Part shown: positions 25,301 to 33,856 of the stretch, in pieces
Position numbering within the stretch: the stretch's first letter is position 1
Layout of the letters: every line of letters starts with the position of its first letter
Origin: Roseburia sp.
GTDB lineage: Bacteria; Bacillota; Clostridia; Lachnospirales; Lachnospiraceae
Assembly: GCA_023662875.1 (NCBI GenBank)
Contig: JAMPIG010000004.1
Span: forward strand, 1-64,000
Direction of reading: 5' to 3'
DNA: 64,000 bases
Program-made: the position numbers and the translations under genes
The notes under the pieces: generated by a model
Databases searched by the model: none
What the model was told of the DNA's origin: nothing
Seen by the model: only the letters and a program-made list of their open reading frames with translations

Positions 25301-25567
25301 ATGAATACACAAATATTGACAGTTTCTTCCAAAGGACAAATTTCTTTGCCAGTCAGCATCCGCAAACTCCTGTCGATCGATACCGGTGATAAACTGGTGG
25401 CATATACTTCAGGAGATGTTATCATGCTTAAAACCTTAAAGCTTCCTTCCGCTGAAGAATTTGAGGCCTCACTGGATGAAGCGCAAAAATGGGCAATGTC
25501 TGTTGGATATAACGAAAGTGATGTTAATGATATCGTCAAATCAGTCAGAAAGAAGAAACACGCATGA
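25301..25567 (+). CDS. AbrB/MazE-type antitoxin
   Basis: 88 residues. The N-terminal SpoVT-AbrB swapped-hairpin DNA-binding domain is clear (LTVSSKGQISLPVSIRKLLSIDTGDKLVAY). The acidic C-terminal half should wrap the toxin. It overlaps the PIN toxin gene by ATGA, and AAAGGAG lies before its ATG. The pair is AT-rich compared with the pectin genes on the left, in keeping with a mobile toxin-antitoxin cassette. The antitoxin probably represses its own promoter through the palindrome at 25267-25281. Confidence 0.9.
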   Translation: MNTQILTVSSKGQISLPVSIRKLLSIDTGDKLVAYTSGDVIMLKTLKLPSAEEFEASLDEAQKWAMSVGYNESDVNDIVKSVRKKKHA

Positions 25568-25968
25568 GAATTGTGATAGATACAAACGTGTTAATTTCCG
25601 GTGTGTTTTTTGGCGGACTTCCAAGAGAAATTCTTAGTGCTGTTGTTTGTCAAAAAATAACTGCTTGTGCTTCAACCGAAATTATTAACGAATACGAGGA
25701 AATCGTTCAGGAAATGATTGACAGGAAACAGGGACACATTAACAAGGCAATTTTAAGTCCGCTGATTAAAGCCATGGAAATCATCGAGCCTGTTACTCAT
25801 ATTGAATTATGTCGTGATCCTGACGATAACAAATTTTTGGAATGCGCAAAGGATTCTCATGCCTTATATATTGTCAGCGGAGATAAAGATCTTCTTGTAA
25901 TAGAAGAATATGAAAATATTCAAATTGTAACGGCAAAGGACTTTTTTGAAAAATACGGGAAGCCTTAA
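25564..25968 (+). CDS. PIN-domain ribonuclease toxin
   Basis: 134 residues, the usual size for this family. Acidic residues of the PIN metal site are visible in MRIVIDTNVLISG (first Asp), the mid-protein Glu of INEYEEIV, and the C-terminal CRDPDDNKFLECA and VSGDKDLL blocks. The enzyme is expected to cleave RNA unless bound by the AbrB-like protein encoded directly upstream, with which it overlaps by 4 nt. A strong hairpin covers its stop codon. Confidence 0.9.
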   Translation: MRIVIDTNVLISGVFFGGLPREILSAVVCQKITACASTEIINEYEEIVQEMIDRKQGHINKAILSPLIKAMEIIEPVTHIELCRDPDDNKFLECAKDSHALYIVSGDKDLLVIEEYENIQIVTAKDFFEKYGKP

Positions 25969-25985
25969 TTTTTCTGGCTTCCCGT
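25955..25985 (-). terminator. intrinsic terminator between convergent genes
   Basis: A 10-bp perfect stem ACGGGAAGCC/GGCTTCCCGT around an 11-nt loop. On the minus strand it is followed by TATTTTTC, so it best fits transcripts from the sigma/DUF4179 operon. The stop codon of the PIN gene lies in the loop. Confidence 0.7.
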
Positions 25986-26023
25986 TGATTCTGGTGTAAA
26001 CCTTGAGATTATAATCTTCTGCC

Positions 26024-27283
26024 TCATTCCCCCTCCCCGGAGGTTTCCTCCGCCGGGAAGGTGACGCTCCAGTTCCCCTCCAGACAGCTTCCGGAGGTTA
26101 CAAAATGTCCGCACAGGGTATATTTCTCCAGCTCCTCGGGCGATATTTCAAAGATACAGTCCTGATACATCGTTTCTTCGGTCTCCGCCGTATTCCCCTT
26201 CGCACTGACCTTATAGTCGTAATACCTTTGATTTCCCTCCTGATCGATCAGATACAGCTCACAATGATTATCGTTTTCCATATAATCCAGAACCGCCGTC
26301 TGGATGTGGAGCCTCCCGTCAATATATCCCATTCCCGTAAACAGGATTCCCTCTACGCCCGGTATGGGCGTCGCCTCCCCGGGCTTTAACAGCCTGGCCG
26401 AGGGTCGGGGATCCTCCACGTCCCCCTTAATAATATCCGGCGCGGGGCCGCCGCTTATCCGCATCACGGCGATTTCCGGATCCGCCTGCACCTCGCTCCA
26501 GGGAACATCCATTCTCAGATTATCATATTCCGTCTTACCGCTCAGAATCCTCCTCAGATAAAGAGTAATCTTTTTCCCGGCAATATTTACGGGATTGCCC
26601 GACGAGTCCGGCAGCAGGCCCAGCGTCACAAGGAAGGTTGCCTTTCCGGTCTCCTCGTCAAAATCCACCGGCTCCCAGCCTCCCCCGCCATAGCTTGGAC
26701 ACGGCGCATTGACCGAGTAGCTGTTGAAGAGATCCGTAGTCTCATCGATTCGGTCTCCCTCCAAATCCTCCAGCGTAATATAGGCCTGCAGCTCATTCTC
26801 CTGCAGATAAACCGCAGCAACCTCCATCCGAATCCCCTGCTTCTCGTCAGCCTTCTGTACCAGGCGAAAGCTCTGGGCCAGCTTCGGCGATACCCGCCGC
26901 ATCAGCTCATACAGCGGATCTACGTTGGCCGCCAGCGCAGGCAGGCCGACCAAGATGCACAGGCAGGCCGCGGCGGCTCCCGCAAACCTCCTCACAGTCC
27001 GCAGCTTCCGTTTTTGCGCTTCCTTCTCCCGGGCCACTTCCCGCAGTTCCCTGATCGACCCTTGCTCCTTCTTCCGCTCTCCCTTCTCGCAGATTGCTTC
27101 CCGCGATTCCCTGATCGACCCCTGCTCTCTTCTCCGCTCTCCCTTCTCGCAGATTGCTTCCCGCAATTTCCTGACCGGCCCCTGTTGTCCCTTTTCCCGG
27201 GCCGCCTCCCGCAGCCTCCCGACCAGCGCCGGATCAGGCCGAATCTCCTCATTATAGCTTCTATATTCCTCTCTAAAATTCAT
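26024..27283 (-). CDS. DUF4179 membrane protein, probable anti-sigma factor
   Basis: 419 residues. The N-terminal cytoplasmic part (1-105) is very basic and holds a repeat of about 20 residues (LREAICEKGERRREQGSI-like), present about three times with a decayed extra copy. One membrane helix follows (AGAAAACLCILVGLPALAA), then an extracytoplasmic domain of the DUF4179 type. Genes of this kind follow ECF sigma factors and are thought to hold them at the membrane. Its start lies 11 nt inside the end of the sigma gene, confirming a coupled pair. The expanded N-terminal repeats are unusual for the family. Confidence 0.82.
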   Translation of the reverse strand: MNFREEYRSYNEEIRPDPALVGRLREAAREKGQQGPVRKLREAICEKGERRREQGSIRESREAICEKGERKKEQGSIRELREVAREKEAQKRKLRTVRRFAGAAAACLCILVGLPALAANVDPLYELMRRVSPKLAQSFRLVQKADEKQGIRMEVAAVYLQENELQAYITLEDLEGDRIDETTDLFNSYSVNAPCPSYGGGGWEPVDFDEETGKATFLVTLGLLPDSSGNPVNIAGKKITLYLRRILSGKTEYDNLRMDVPWSEVQADPEIAVMRISGGPAPDIIKGDVEDPRPSARLLKPGEATPIPGVEGILFTGMGYIDGRLHIQTAVLDYMENDNHCELYLIDQEGNQRYYDYKVSAKGNTAETEETMYQDCIFEISPEELEKYTLCGHFVTSGSCLEGNWSVTFPAEETSGEGE

Positions 27284-27755
27284 AGTCTTCCTCCTTCATC
27301 ACCCTGCGAAGCATCTCCCTCGCTCTGGTAAGCTGCGTCCGGACAGTGGACGGCTTCCTGCCCAGCGCTCCGGCGATCTCCTCGACCGAGAGCTCCTCGT
27401 AATAAAAAAGATGAATGACCTCCCGATATTTCCCCGGCAGCTGCCGCAGCTCCCGATAAAGCTCCTGGTTTCGTCTGTCCTCAAAAGGCAGATCCTCCGG
27501 AAGCTCCGCGCGCCTTTTCCGCCAGGCAGAGGTCAGGAAGCTGTTGGTGCGGTTTACGGTGACGCGAATTAACCAGGCCTTCCGATGCTCCTCGCTCTCA
27601 AACTCCGGATGCTTTTTCAGATATCGGTAAAAGACCTCCTGATACACGTCTTCCGCGTCCTGTGTTGTGCCGGTTCTGGAGAAGGCCAGTCGATACACCA
27701 TATCCGAATACCGCTCGATCACCTTCTCCTCCGGAAGCTGTTCTCTCTTTTCCAT
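27273..27755 (-). CDS. ECF-type RNA polymerase sigma factor
   Basis: 160 residues from the ATG at 27755 with a G-rich SD 6 nt upstream. An upstream TTG is possible but has no SD. Region 2 is seen in YRLAFSRTGTTQDAEDVYQEVFYRYL and region 4 in LPGKYREVIHLFYYEELSVEEIAGALGRKPSTVRTQL. No extra domains. It overlaps the DUF4179 gene by 11 nt, which marks that protein as its regulator. Target promoters are unknown. Confidence 0.92.
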   Translation of the reverse strand: MEKREQLPEEKVIERYSDMVYRLAFSRTGTTQDAEDVYQEVFYRYLKKHPEFESEEHRKAWLIRVTVNRTNSFLTSAWRKRRAELPEDLPFEDRRNQELYRELRQLPGKYREVIHLFYYEELSVEEIAGALGRKPSTVRTQLTRAREMLRRVMKEEDYEF

Positions 27756-28092
27756 CCTCTGCCCCCTTCCCGTCAAATACGCTGTGGTTCTTCTGTCAGA
27801 AGCGCTTCTATATACAATACCTTTTTTGTCAGCGAAAAGCTACAAAATGTATAAATTTTTATTCGCTACCGACAAAGTTTCCGTGCCAAACTATGGGTAA
27901 TTCGCCACCGGCAAAATTCCCATGCCAGGCTACAGGCATCCGACCCAAAAGATCGAGAAGATCGTTCCTGTCATGAGGCTGCCGCAAGTTTACCATCAAA
28001 AATATATTTATAGTAGACATCTTGTCCCTGTTATGATATACTTTAATCAATTGACCGGGAATCACAAAGAATATCGCAAAGGAGGTGACGAT
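27756..28092. repeat. 337-bp gap with a 39-bp tandem repeat
   Basis: No confident gene. Two adjacent 39-bp units (27862-27900 and 27901-27939) are about 70 percent identical. On the minus strand they would encode WHGNF twice in a short frame that I do not accept as a gene. The right end holds the SD AAAGGAGGTGA of the gene at 28093. Confidence 0.5.
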
Positions 28093-28425
28093 ATGACAGA
28101 AAACGAAAAGCTGGATCTTCTTTTATCGAGAATGCAGGACATGAACTCGGAAATGCAGGGTATAAAGTCGGAAATGCAGGACATGAACTCAGAAATGCAG
28201 GAGATAAAGCGGCGTACCACGAATATCGAGCTGACCCTCGAAAACGAAGTAAACCGAAATATTCAAATATTGGCCGAAAATCATCTTAACCTGGTTGAAA
28301 AACTGAACCAGGCGATCGCTGCTGCCGATAAAAATCTTATTTATCAAGTAAAGGTAAATTACCTGGAAGGCGAGGTTCGTAAGCTCAAGGAGGAAGTTAC
28401 GGAGCTCAAAAGCAAAATCGCATAA
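28093..28425 (+). CDS. small coiled-coil protein
   Basis: 110 residues from an ATG 5 nt after a near-perfect SD (GGAGGTGA). The first 40 residues consist of heptad repeats of the type MQDMNSE/MQGIKSE/MQDMNSE/MQEIKRR, followed by more helical sequence and a closing coiled coil (VRKLKEEVTELKSKIA). No signal peptide or membrane segment. Proteins of this type are common and short in Clostridia and no function is known to me. A terminator follows at 28492, so it is a single-gene unit. Confidence 0.7.
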   Translation: MTENEKLDLLLSRMQDMNSEMQGIKSEMQDMNSEMQEIKRRTTNIELTLENEVNRNIQILAENHLNLVEKLNQAIAAADKNLIYQVKVNYLEGEVRKLKEEVTELKSKIA

Positions 28426-28491
28426 ACATAATTGCACGAACAAATATTTACGCTTGGCAGGAATTCTATTGTCATAAATTGCAGAATCCAC

Positions 28492-28533
28492 GGTGTAAGG
28501 TCTTTGAACCGGTCAAAGGCTTTACACCTTTTC
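28492..28533 (+). terminator. intrinsic terminator after coiled-coil gene
   Basis: A long stem GGTGTAAGGTCTTTGA paired with TCAAAGGCTTTACACC (few mismatches) around ACCGG, followed by TTTT. Confidence 0.75.
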
Positions 28534-28592
28534 CTGTCAAACCGGAGGCATCCGCGCTCCAAAAAACATAATATCCCGGAAAGGACAAATGT

Positions 28593-29369
28593 ATGAATAC
28601 TGTTTTAATCATCGACGACGATAAAGAGCTTTGCAGGCTTATGAAAAAGTGCGTGGAGGAGGAAAGCCTTGCAGCGGTTACCGCCTGCAGCGGCGCGGAG
28701 GGACTTCGACTGTTCGAGGAAAACGACGCCTGCTCCCTCGTCATTCTGGATATTATGCTGCCTGATTTGGACGGTTTTCAGATACTGCGAAAAATCCGTC
28801 AGACAAGCAACGTTCCTGTCCTCATGCTCACCGCGAAAAGCGGCGAGGAGGACAAGGTATCCGGTCTTCGCATGGGCGCGGACGACTATCTGACAAAGCC
28901 CTTCAGTCTTAACGAGCTTCTGGCCCGCGTCAACTCGCTGATCCGGCGCTATACCCTGTTGAATCCCGTCTCCGGCCAGGAACCGGATTGCATGAAATTT
29001 CGGGGGATAACGATCGATTCTGTCAACCGCCTTGTTTTTCTGAGCATAGGCGACGACGCAGGCACGGGGCGCGACGCAATCGCGGAGCGCAACGCAAACA
29101 CGGTTCCGGAAAACGGCGGTCATCTGCGGCCTGTAGAGCTTACGGGAAAGGAATTTGATCTGCTTTCCTTTCTTGCGGCGAACAAGGGAAAGATTTTTAC
29201 AAAAAAGCAGATTTATACCCAGGTGTGGGAAGAGGAATATGCTTTTGACGACAGTAATATCATGTCGTTCATCAGTAAGCTGCGAAAAAAGATCGAGCCG
29301 GATCCGGAGCATCCGTTTTATATTCTGACGGTTCGCGGAGTCGGCTATCGTTTCAACAAAGACGCATAA
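28593..29369 (+). CDS. response regulator, OmpR/PhoB family
   Basis: 258 residues. Receiver domain with acidic pocket DDD (8-10), phospho-acceptor D53 in LVILDIMLPD, T80 and K102 (LTKPF). The DNA-binding winged helix is at about 150-257 (ELTGKEFDLLSFLAANKGKIFTKKQIY). The linker between them carries an extra stretch (about 145-175) not usual in the family. It is followed by the histidine kinase at 29461 and the ABC transporter at 30692, a gene order typical of peptide-antibiotic resistance modules. Confidence 0.93.
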   Translation: MNTVLIIDDDKELCRLMKKCVEEESLAAVTACSGAEGLRLFEENDACSLVILDIMLPDLDGFQILRKIRQTSNVPVLMLTAKSGEEDKVSGLRMGADDYLTKPFSLNELLARVNSLIRRYTLLNPVSGQEPDCMKFRGITIDSVNRLVFLSIGDDAGTGRDAIAERNANTVPENGGHLRPVELTGKEFDLLSFLAANKGKIFTKKQIYTQVWEEEYAFDDSNIMSFISKLRKKIEPDPEHPFYILTVRGVGYRFNKDA

Positions 29370-29460
29370 CGTAAAAAGTGTCCTGCCGGACGCTTTTGCT
29401 GCGACAAAGTTTTCTATAGAGTAAAAAATGCCGCCGTCAAACGGCTGCGGGGAGGTTAGC

Positions 29461-30378
29461 TTGAACTTATTATTGGGAATCGCTCTTTGTATAGCGCTTT
29501 TCGGGGTTGCGTTGCTTGCCGCAAGGCTCCGGCGCGTGCGGGAACAGTTATCGATGCTTGAAGAAGCCCTTGAAGATATAAAGACCGGAAACGCAAACCG
29601 CCGCATACTGGCGAAAAAGGACGACCCGACGGCGCAGATCTGCTTTTCTGTCAATGAAATCGCGCAGGAAAACCAGTCGCAGCTTATCCGGCAGAAGCAG
29701 TCCGAGCAGTCCTACAAGCGGCTTATGTCAAGCCTTTCCCATGATGTAAGGACGCCCCTGGCCTCTCTGATCGGTTATCTGGAGGCGATGGAAAAAGGGC
29801 TTGTAACCGGGGAGGAGAAGGACGTTTATCTTCGTATCGCACTGGAAAAGGCCCATCGCTTAAAGCATTTTATCGAAGCATTGTTCGAGTGGGTCAAGCT
29901 GGACGCGAAGGAGCAGATTCTTCATATTGAGCGATGCGATATCAATGAATTGACCCGGAATATCGCGGCGGAATGGATCCCTGCCATAGAACAAGGCGGC
30001 TTTGCTTATGAAATTAAGATTCCCGAGGAAGAATATCCATTGTGCGTCGATCCCCAGGCTTACACGCGTATTATCAATAATCTATTGCAAAATACGCTTA
30101 TCCACAGCGGCGGAAACAGATTGACCTTACAATTATCGGAGCGGGAACAACAAATCGAGCTTACTCTCGCAGACAACGGAAAGGGTATTTCACCCTCCGA
30201 TTTACCTCATATTTTCGAGCGACTGTATCAGTGCGATCCCTCCCGGACTTCCGAGGGAAACGGCCTGGGGCTGGCTATCACAAGGGAGCTTGTCAGTGCT
30301 CTGGGAGGCACTATCCAGGCGGACAACCGACCGGAGGGCGGCGCGACATTTACGATTTTGTTTCCGAAGGCTCTGTGA
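29461..30378 (+). CDS. sensor histidine kinase with almost no extracellular domain
   Basis: 305 residues, starting at a TTG placed 5 nt after GGGGAGG. One N-terminal helix (LLLGIALCIALFGVALLAA) leads directly into a cytoplasmic linker. The HisKA motif is LSHDVRTPLASLIGYLE. The ATPase domain has N box NNLLQNTLIHSG, G1 box ADNGKGIS and G2 box GNGLGLAI. With no periplasmic sensor it may, like BceS-type kinases, sense through a partner such as the ABC transporter encoded next. This role is inferred from context. Confidence 0.9.
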   Translation: MNLLLGIALCIALFGVALLAARLRRVREQLSMLEEALEDIKTGNANRRILAKKDDPTAQICFSVNEIAQENQSQLIRQKQSEQSYKRLMSSLSHDVRTPLASLIGYLEAMEKGLVTGEEKDVYLRIALEKAHRLKHFIEALFEWVKLDAKEQILHIERCDINELTRNIAAEWIPAIEQGGFAYEIKIPEEEYPLCVDPQAYTRIINNLLQNTLIHSGGNRLTLQLSEREQQIELTLADNGKGISPSDLPHIFERLYQCDPSRTSEGNGLGLAITRELVSALGGTIQADNRPEGGATFTILFPKAL

Positions 30379-30691
30379 CGATATAAGGCATCCTTCCCGG
30401 AATCGAATGGTTCCGTGGGATTGGTTCATGACAATAGAAAACCTGCACTGTGGGTTTCTATTGTAGAACTTGGATAATAGAAATTATGTAGTAATTTCTA
30501 TTATATGTGCCTTCGAAGATGGCGCTGCTGCCGCTGGCAGCATGACGGGAAGCATGAAAAAAACAAGCTTCCGGCAAGGTTTTGGCAAGGTTCGGATGGT
30601 AGAATAAAGCATATCGGTTCCGGAGGGCGCTCCGCTTTTAAGGCAAGCGGCAAAACCGGAAAATTCGTACCGATCGGAAAGGAGCTATCCT
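30379..30691 (+). promoter_or_regulatory. 313-bp gap with two AT-rich hairpins
   Basis: No gene. Two hairpins follow the kinase gene: ACAATAGAAA/TTTCTATTGT (30431-30440 with 30455-30464), and a perfect 13-bp stem ATAATAGAAATTA/TAATTTCTATTAT (30474-30486 with 30492-30504). Neither has a T-run, so they may be operators or mRNA ends. The ABC gene has SD AAAGGAG. Confidence 0.45.
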
Positions 30692-31621
30692 ATGCCCGAC
30701 TATGTAATTGAGACCAGAAACCTGACAAAGCAGTACGGAAGAAGCAATACCAAAAGCGTGGCCGATTTGAATCTTCATGTTCAAAGGGGACGGATCTACG
30801 GACTGCTGGGAAGGAACGGCGCGGGAAAAACCACAACTATGAAAATGCTGCTTGGACTGACCCGGCCGACGGCGGGGGAAGTATATCTCTGGGGAATGCC
30901 CCTGCGGGGAAACGAAAAGAAACTTCTGCCCCGGATTGGAAGCCTGATCGAGGCTCCCGGTTTTTACCCGAACCTGACCGCAGCGGAGAATCTGCAGATC
31001 TTTGCCAGCCTGCGGGGAGTGCCGAATCCTCACGCCGTAAAGGACGCCCTGGATTTCGTCGGCCTGCCCTGCCGAGACAAAAAGCTGTTCTCTCAGTATT
31101 CCCTCGGCATGAAGCAGCGGCTGGCGATCGCCTTATCCGTCCTGCACGATCCGGAGCTGCTGATACTGGATGAACCGGTCAACGGACTCGACCCCATCGG
31201 GATCGCGGAGGTTCGCGGATTTATCCGTCGGCTGTGCGAGGAAAAGGAAAAAACCATCCTGATTTCAAGTCATATTTTATCCGAAATTTCACTTCTTGCG
31301 GACGATATCGGAATTATCGACAAGGGCGTACTGCTGGAGGAGGAAAGCCTTGCCCTGCTGGAACAGAAAAGCGGCAAATACCTTCTTTTCACCCTGTCCG
31401 ATACGGCGCAGGCGGCGAGGCTTCTGGAGCAACGCTTCGGCGAAGACCGCTTCTCTGTGCAGGACGACCGTCGGCTTCGTCTGTACAATCTCGATTTACC
31501 GACAGCAAAAATCATCAGCGTCTTTGTGGAAAACGGCCTGGAGGTTTCCGGGGCGCAGACCTGCGAGGACAGTCTGGAGGATCATTTTAAACGAATTACG
31601 GGAGGTGAAGGAATTGCTTGA
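30692..31621 (+). CDS. ABC transporter ATP-binding protein (BcrA/LanF type)
   Basis: 309 residues: one ATPase domain with Walker A GRNGAGKTT, signature YSLGMKQR, Walker B LLILDEPVNGLDP and switch ISSHIL, plus a C-terminal extension of about 80 residues. The MKQR signature variant is typical of bacitracin and lantibiotic self-protection transporters. Its stop overlaps the TTG start of the permease gene at 31614-31621. The two-component system upstream probably controls the pair. Confidence 0.92.
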   Translation: MPDYVIETRNLTKQYGRSNTKSVADLNLHVQRGRIYGLLGRNGAGKTTTMKMLLGLTRPTAGEVYLWGMPLRGNEKKLLPRIGSLIEAPGFYPNLTAAENLQIFASLRGVPNPHAVKDALDFVGLPCRDKKLFSQYSLGMKQRLAIALSVLHDPELLILDEPVNGLDPIGIAEVRGFIRRLCEEKEKTILISSHILSEISLLADDIGIIDKGVLLEEESLALLEQKSGKYLLFTLSDTAQAARLLEQRFGEDRFSVQDDRRLRLYNLDLPTAKIISVFVENGLEVSGAQTCEDSLEDHFKRITGGEGIA

Positions 31622-32363
31622 TTTACTGCAATGTGAATATCGAAAACTGAAACGTTCGGCCTTTCTTTTGATCGGGCTGGCAGGCACGCTGATCGTGCCG
31701 ATTTTTGTAATAGTGAAGTCCGTCCTTACTTATTTTTCAAATCCCGAAGCCGCGATCAGCCTGTTCTCCCTTTACGACGGCGCGCTCATGTTCCTCATGC
31801 TCTTATTCGGTCCGCTGTTTCTGACAATCCTGGGCTCCTGGATTATCAGCCGGGAATATACGGACGGGACGCTGAAAAATATTTTTGTCATTCCGGTTTC
31901 CAAAGCCGCCTTTCTCTGCGGGAAACTGCTTTTCTTTGCCCTCCTGTCCCTTTCGTTTATGCTTGTCTCCTGCCTGGAAATTCTGGCGCTGGCTTTCCTT
32001 GTGCGGCTGTTCCTCCCGGTGGCCGAGCTTACGGTTCCCAGCGTCCTCTATTTCCTGCTCAAAATGCTTTACGGGGGACTGTTATTATTTGCCGCGCAGA
32101 CGCCCCTGATTTATCTTGCGATCCGTACAAAGGGATTTGTCGCGCCGATGGTTGCTGTCGCCGCAATCCTCCTGATCAATGTGGTTTTGTCAAACTCCGT
32201 GGCGGCAGGTTATTACCCCTGGTCGGCGGCCTACCTTCTGGTAACGGGGCGGTTCGCCGGGCAGAGCTGCCCGAAGGAAGTTTCCCTTCTCATCCTTCTG
32301 GTTCTCTGTCTGGTCGGAATAGCCGCGGGGGTTTTACGGTTTCAGGGAGATGAGACCGTTTGA
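31614..32363 (+). CDS. ABC-2 type permease (BcrB/LanEG type)
   Basis: 249 residues with about six helices. I place the start at the TTG at 31614, 6 nt after GGAGGTG and overlapping the ATPase stop by 8 nt. A longer frame upstream only shadows the ATPase gene. The opening LLDLLQCEYRKLKRSAFLL matches the start of many lantibiotic immunity permeases. With the ATPase it likely removes peptide antibiotics from the membrane. Confidence 0.88.
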   Translation: MLDLLQCEYRKLKRSAFLLIGLAGTLIVPIFVIVKSVLTYFSNPEAAISLFSLYDGALMFLMLLFGPLFLTILGSWIISREYTDGTLKNIFVIPVSKAAFLCGKLLFFALLSLSFMLVSCLEILALAFLVRLFLPVAELTVPSVLYFLLKMLYGGLLLFAAQTPLIYLAIRTKGFVAPMVAVAAILLINVVLSNSVAAGYYPWSAAYLLVTGRFAGQSCPKEVSLLILLVLCLVGIAAGVLRFQGDETV

Positions 32364-32420
32364 TCAAAAGGCTTCTGATTCAGCTCTGATTCAGAAAATC
32401 GGATAATTCCGCTAACACCC

Positions 32421-32449
32421 TTGATACAAACTTTGATCATGAGTATAAT
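32421..32449 (+). promoter_or_regulatory. sigma-A promoter of the AlbA_2 gene
   Basis: TTGATA (32421-32426) and consensus TATAAT (32444-32449) with a 17-bp spacer, about 45 bp before the start codon at 32495. Confidence 0.75.
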
Positions 32450-32494
32450 AACTATGTGCTATGAAACGCAAAATCTATCAAAGAGGTACAAATC

Positions 32495-33856
32495 ATGTCT
32501 GAGACACAGAATATAGAATGGAAAACAAAATGGAAGGACGAATACCTTGAGTGGATCTGCGGTTTTGCAAATGCGCAAGGTGGAAAGCTGTATATCGGCA
32601 TGGATGATGACGGAAAAGTCGTCGGGCTGGACAATGCTCGTAAACTCATGGAAGATATTCCCAACAAAGTCAGACAGACTATGGGTATTGTGGTTGATGT
32701 CAATCGTCAAAATATGGGAAATCTATCGTACATTGAGATTGTTATTCCTCCCTATCCGGTTGCCATATCCTACAAAGGTCTTTATTACTACCGAAGCGGA
32801 AGCACCATGCAAACTCTTTCCGGTGTTGAACTGGAGAGCTTTATTCTTCGCAAACGAGGTGCCACATGGGACAATATGCCTTTGCCCTCTTTCACCGCTG
32901 ACGATATAGATGATGAACTTGTAGACCATTTTAAGCAGATGGCAGTCAAAAAAGGTCGAATTGATGAAAGCGTTTTAAGTGAGCCAAAAGAGATATTAAT
33001 GGAGAAGCTACGGCTAACCAATGCCGGATACTATACCAATGCCGCCATGCTCCTATTCAACAAGAGACCCGACGACTGGCTTCTCGGTGCCTATACAAAA
33101 ATTGGTTTTTTTGAAACGGATGCGGATCTTCTGTATCAGGATGAAATCCACGGCTCCTTGTTAGAGCAAGTTGACAAAATAATCGAAGTGATTCACCTGA
33201 AGTACATGAAAGCAAAAATCACCTATGAAGGAATGCAACGAATCGAGCGCTATTTTGTCCCTGATGCCGCCCTGCGTGAAGCTCTCTTAAATGCTTTATG
33301 CCACAAGCTCTACCAATCCTGTATCCCTATTCAGGTTAGCATATATGATGACAGGCTCTATATCGCAAACTGCGGACAATTACCTGAAAACTGGACTATG
33401 GAAAACCTTATGAATAAACATGCGTCCATACCGTATAATCCAAGCATTGCCAATGTGTATTACCTGGCCGGATTTATTGAAAGCTGGGGGCGCGGCATTG
33501 AAAAAATATGCCTTGCATGTGACGAGGACGGAAGTCCCCGCCCGGAATATACTGTTCATCCGGGAGATATCATGATTAAATTTACGGCTGCCGAAGATCG
33601 GATTATTCAAACAGCGCTGAATCAGGTGACTGAGGGGGTGACTGAGAAGGTGACTGAGAAGGTGACTGAAAACGAAAGCACAATTCTCTCTTTGCTAATA
33701 GAAGATCCTGCCTACACATACGCTGCCCTGGCTGAAAAGCTCGGAATAAGCCGCAAAACCGTTTCTGCAAGAATCCGGCGCTTAAAAGAAAAAGGGATTC
33801 TCCAGAGAATCGGCTCCGACACAAAGGGTTATTGGCAAATTAACAGCAGCCGGTAG
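32495..33856 (+). CDS. AlbA_2/Schlafen-type ATP-binding regulator with winged helix
   Basis: 453 residues. The N-terminal AlbA_2 (Schlafen-like) domain shows IEWKTKWKDEYLEWICGFAN and GGKLYIGMDDDGKVVGLDNA. A central GHKL-like ATPase region follows (ALREALLNALCHK, ESWGRGIEKI). Next is a spacer of four VTE(K/G) units and a C-terminal winged helix (AYTYAALAEKLGISRKTVSARIRRLKEKG). Members are poorly understood transcription regulators or nucleases and often sit in accessory regions. The gene is AT-rich and has its own strong promoter. Catalytic activity cannot be claimed from sequence. Confidence 0.88.
   Translation: MSETQNIEWKTKWKDEYLEWICGFANAQGGKLYIGMDDDGKVVGLDNARKLMEDIPNKVRQTMGIVVDVNRQNMGNLSYIEIVIPPYPVAISYKGLYYYRSGSTMQTLSGVELESFILRKRGATWDNMPLPSFTADDIDDELVDHFKQMAVKKGRIDESVLSEPKEILMEKLRLTNAGYYTNAAMLLFNKRPDDWLLGAYTKIGFFETDADLLYQDEIHGSLLEQVDKIIEVIHLKYMKAKITYEGMQRIERYFVPDAALREALLNALCHKLYQSCIPIQVSIYDDRLYIANCGQLPENWTMENLMNKHASIPYNPSIANVYYLAGFIESWGRGIEKICLACDEDGSPRPEYTVHPGDIMIKFTAAEDRIIQTALNQVTEGVTEKVTEKVTENESTILSLLIEDPAYTYAALAEKLGISRKTVSARIRRLKEKGILQRIGSDTKGYWQINSSR

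Noticed and set aside
30505..30711. Short plus-strand frame before the ABC ATPase gene
   Set aside because: No ribosome site, odd composition, and it ends inside the ATPase gene.
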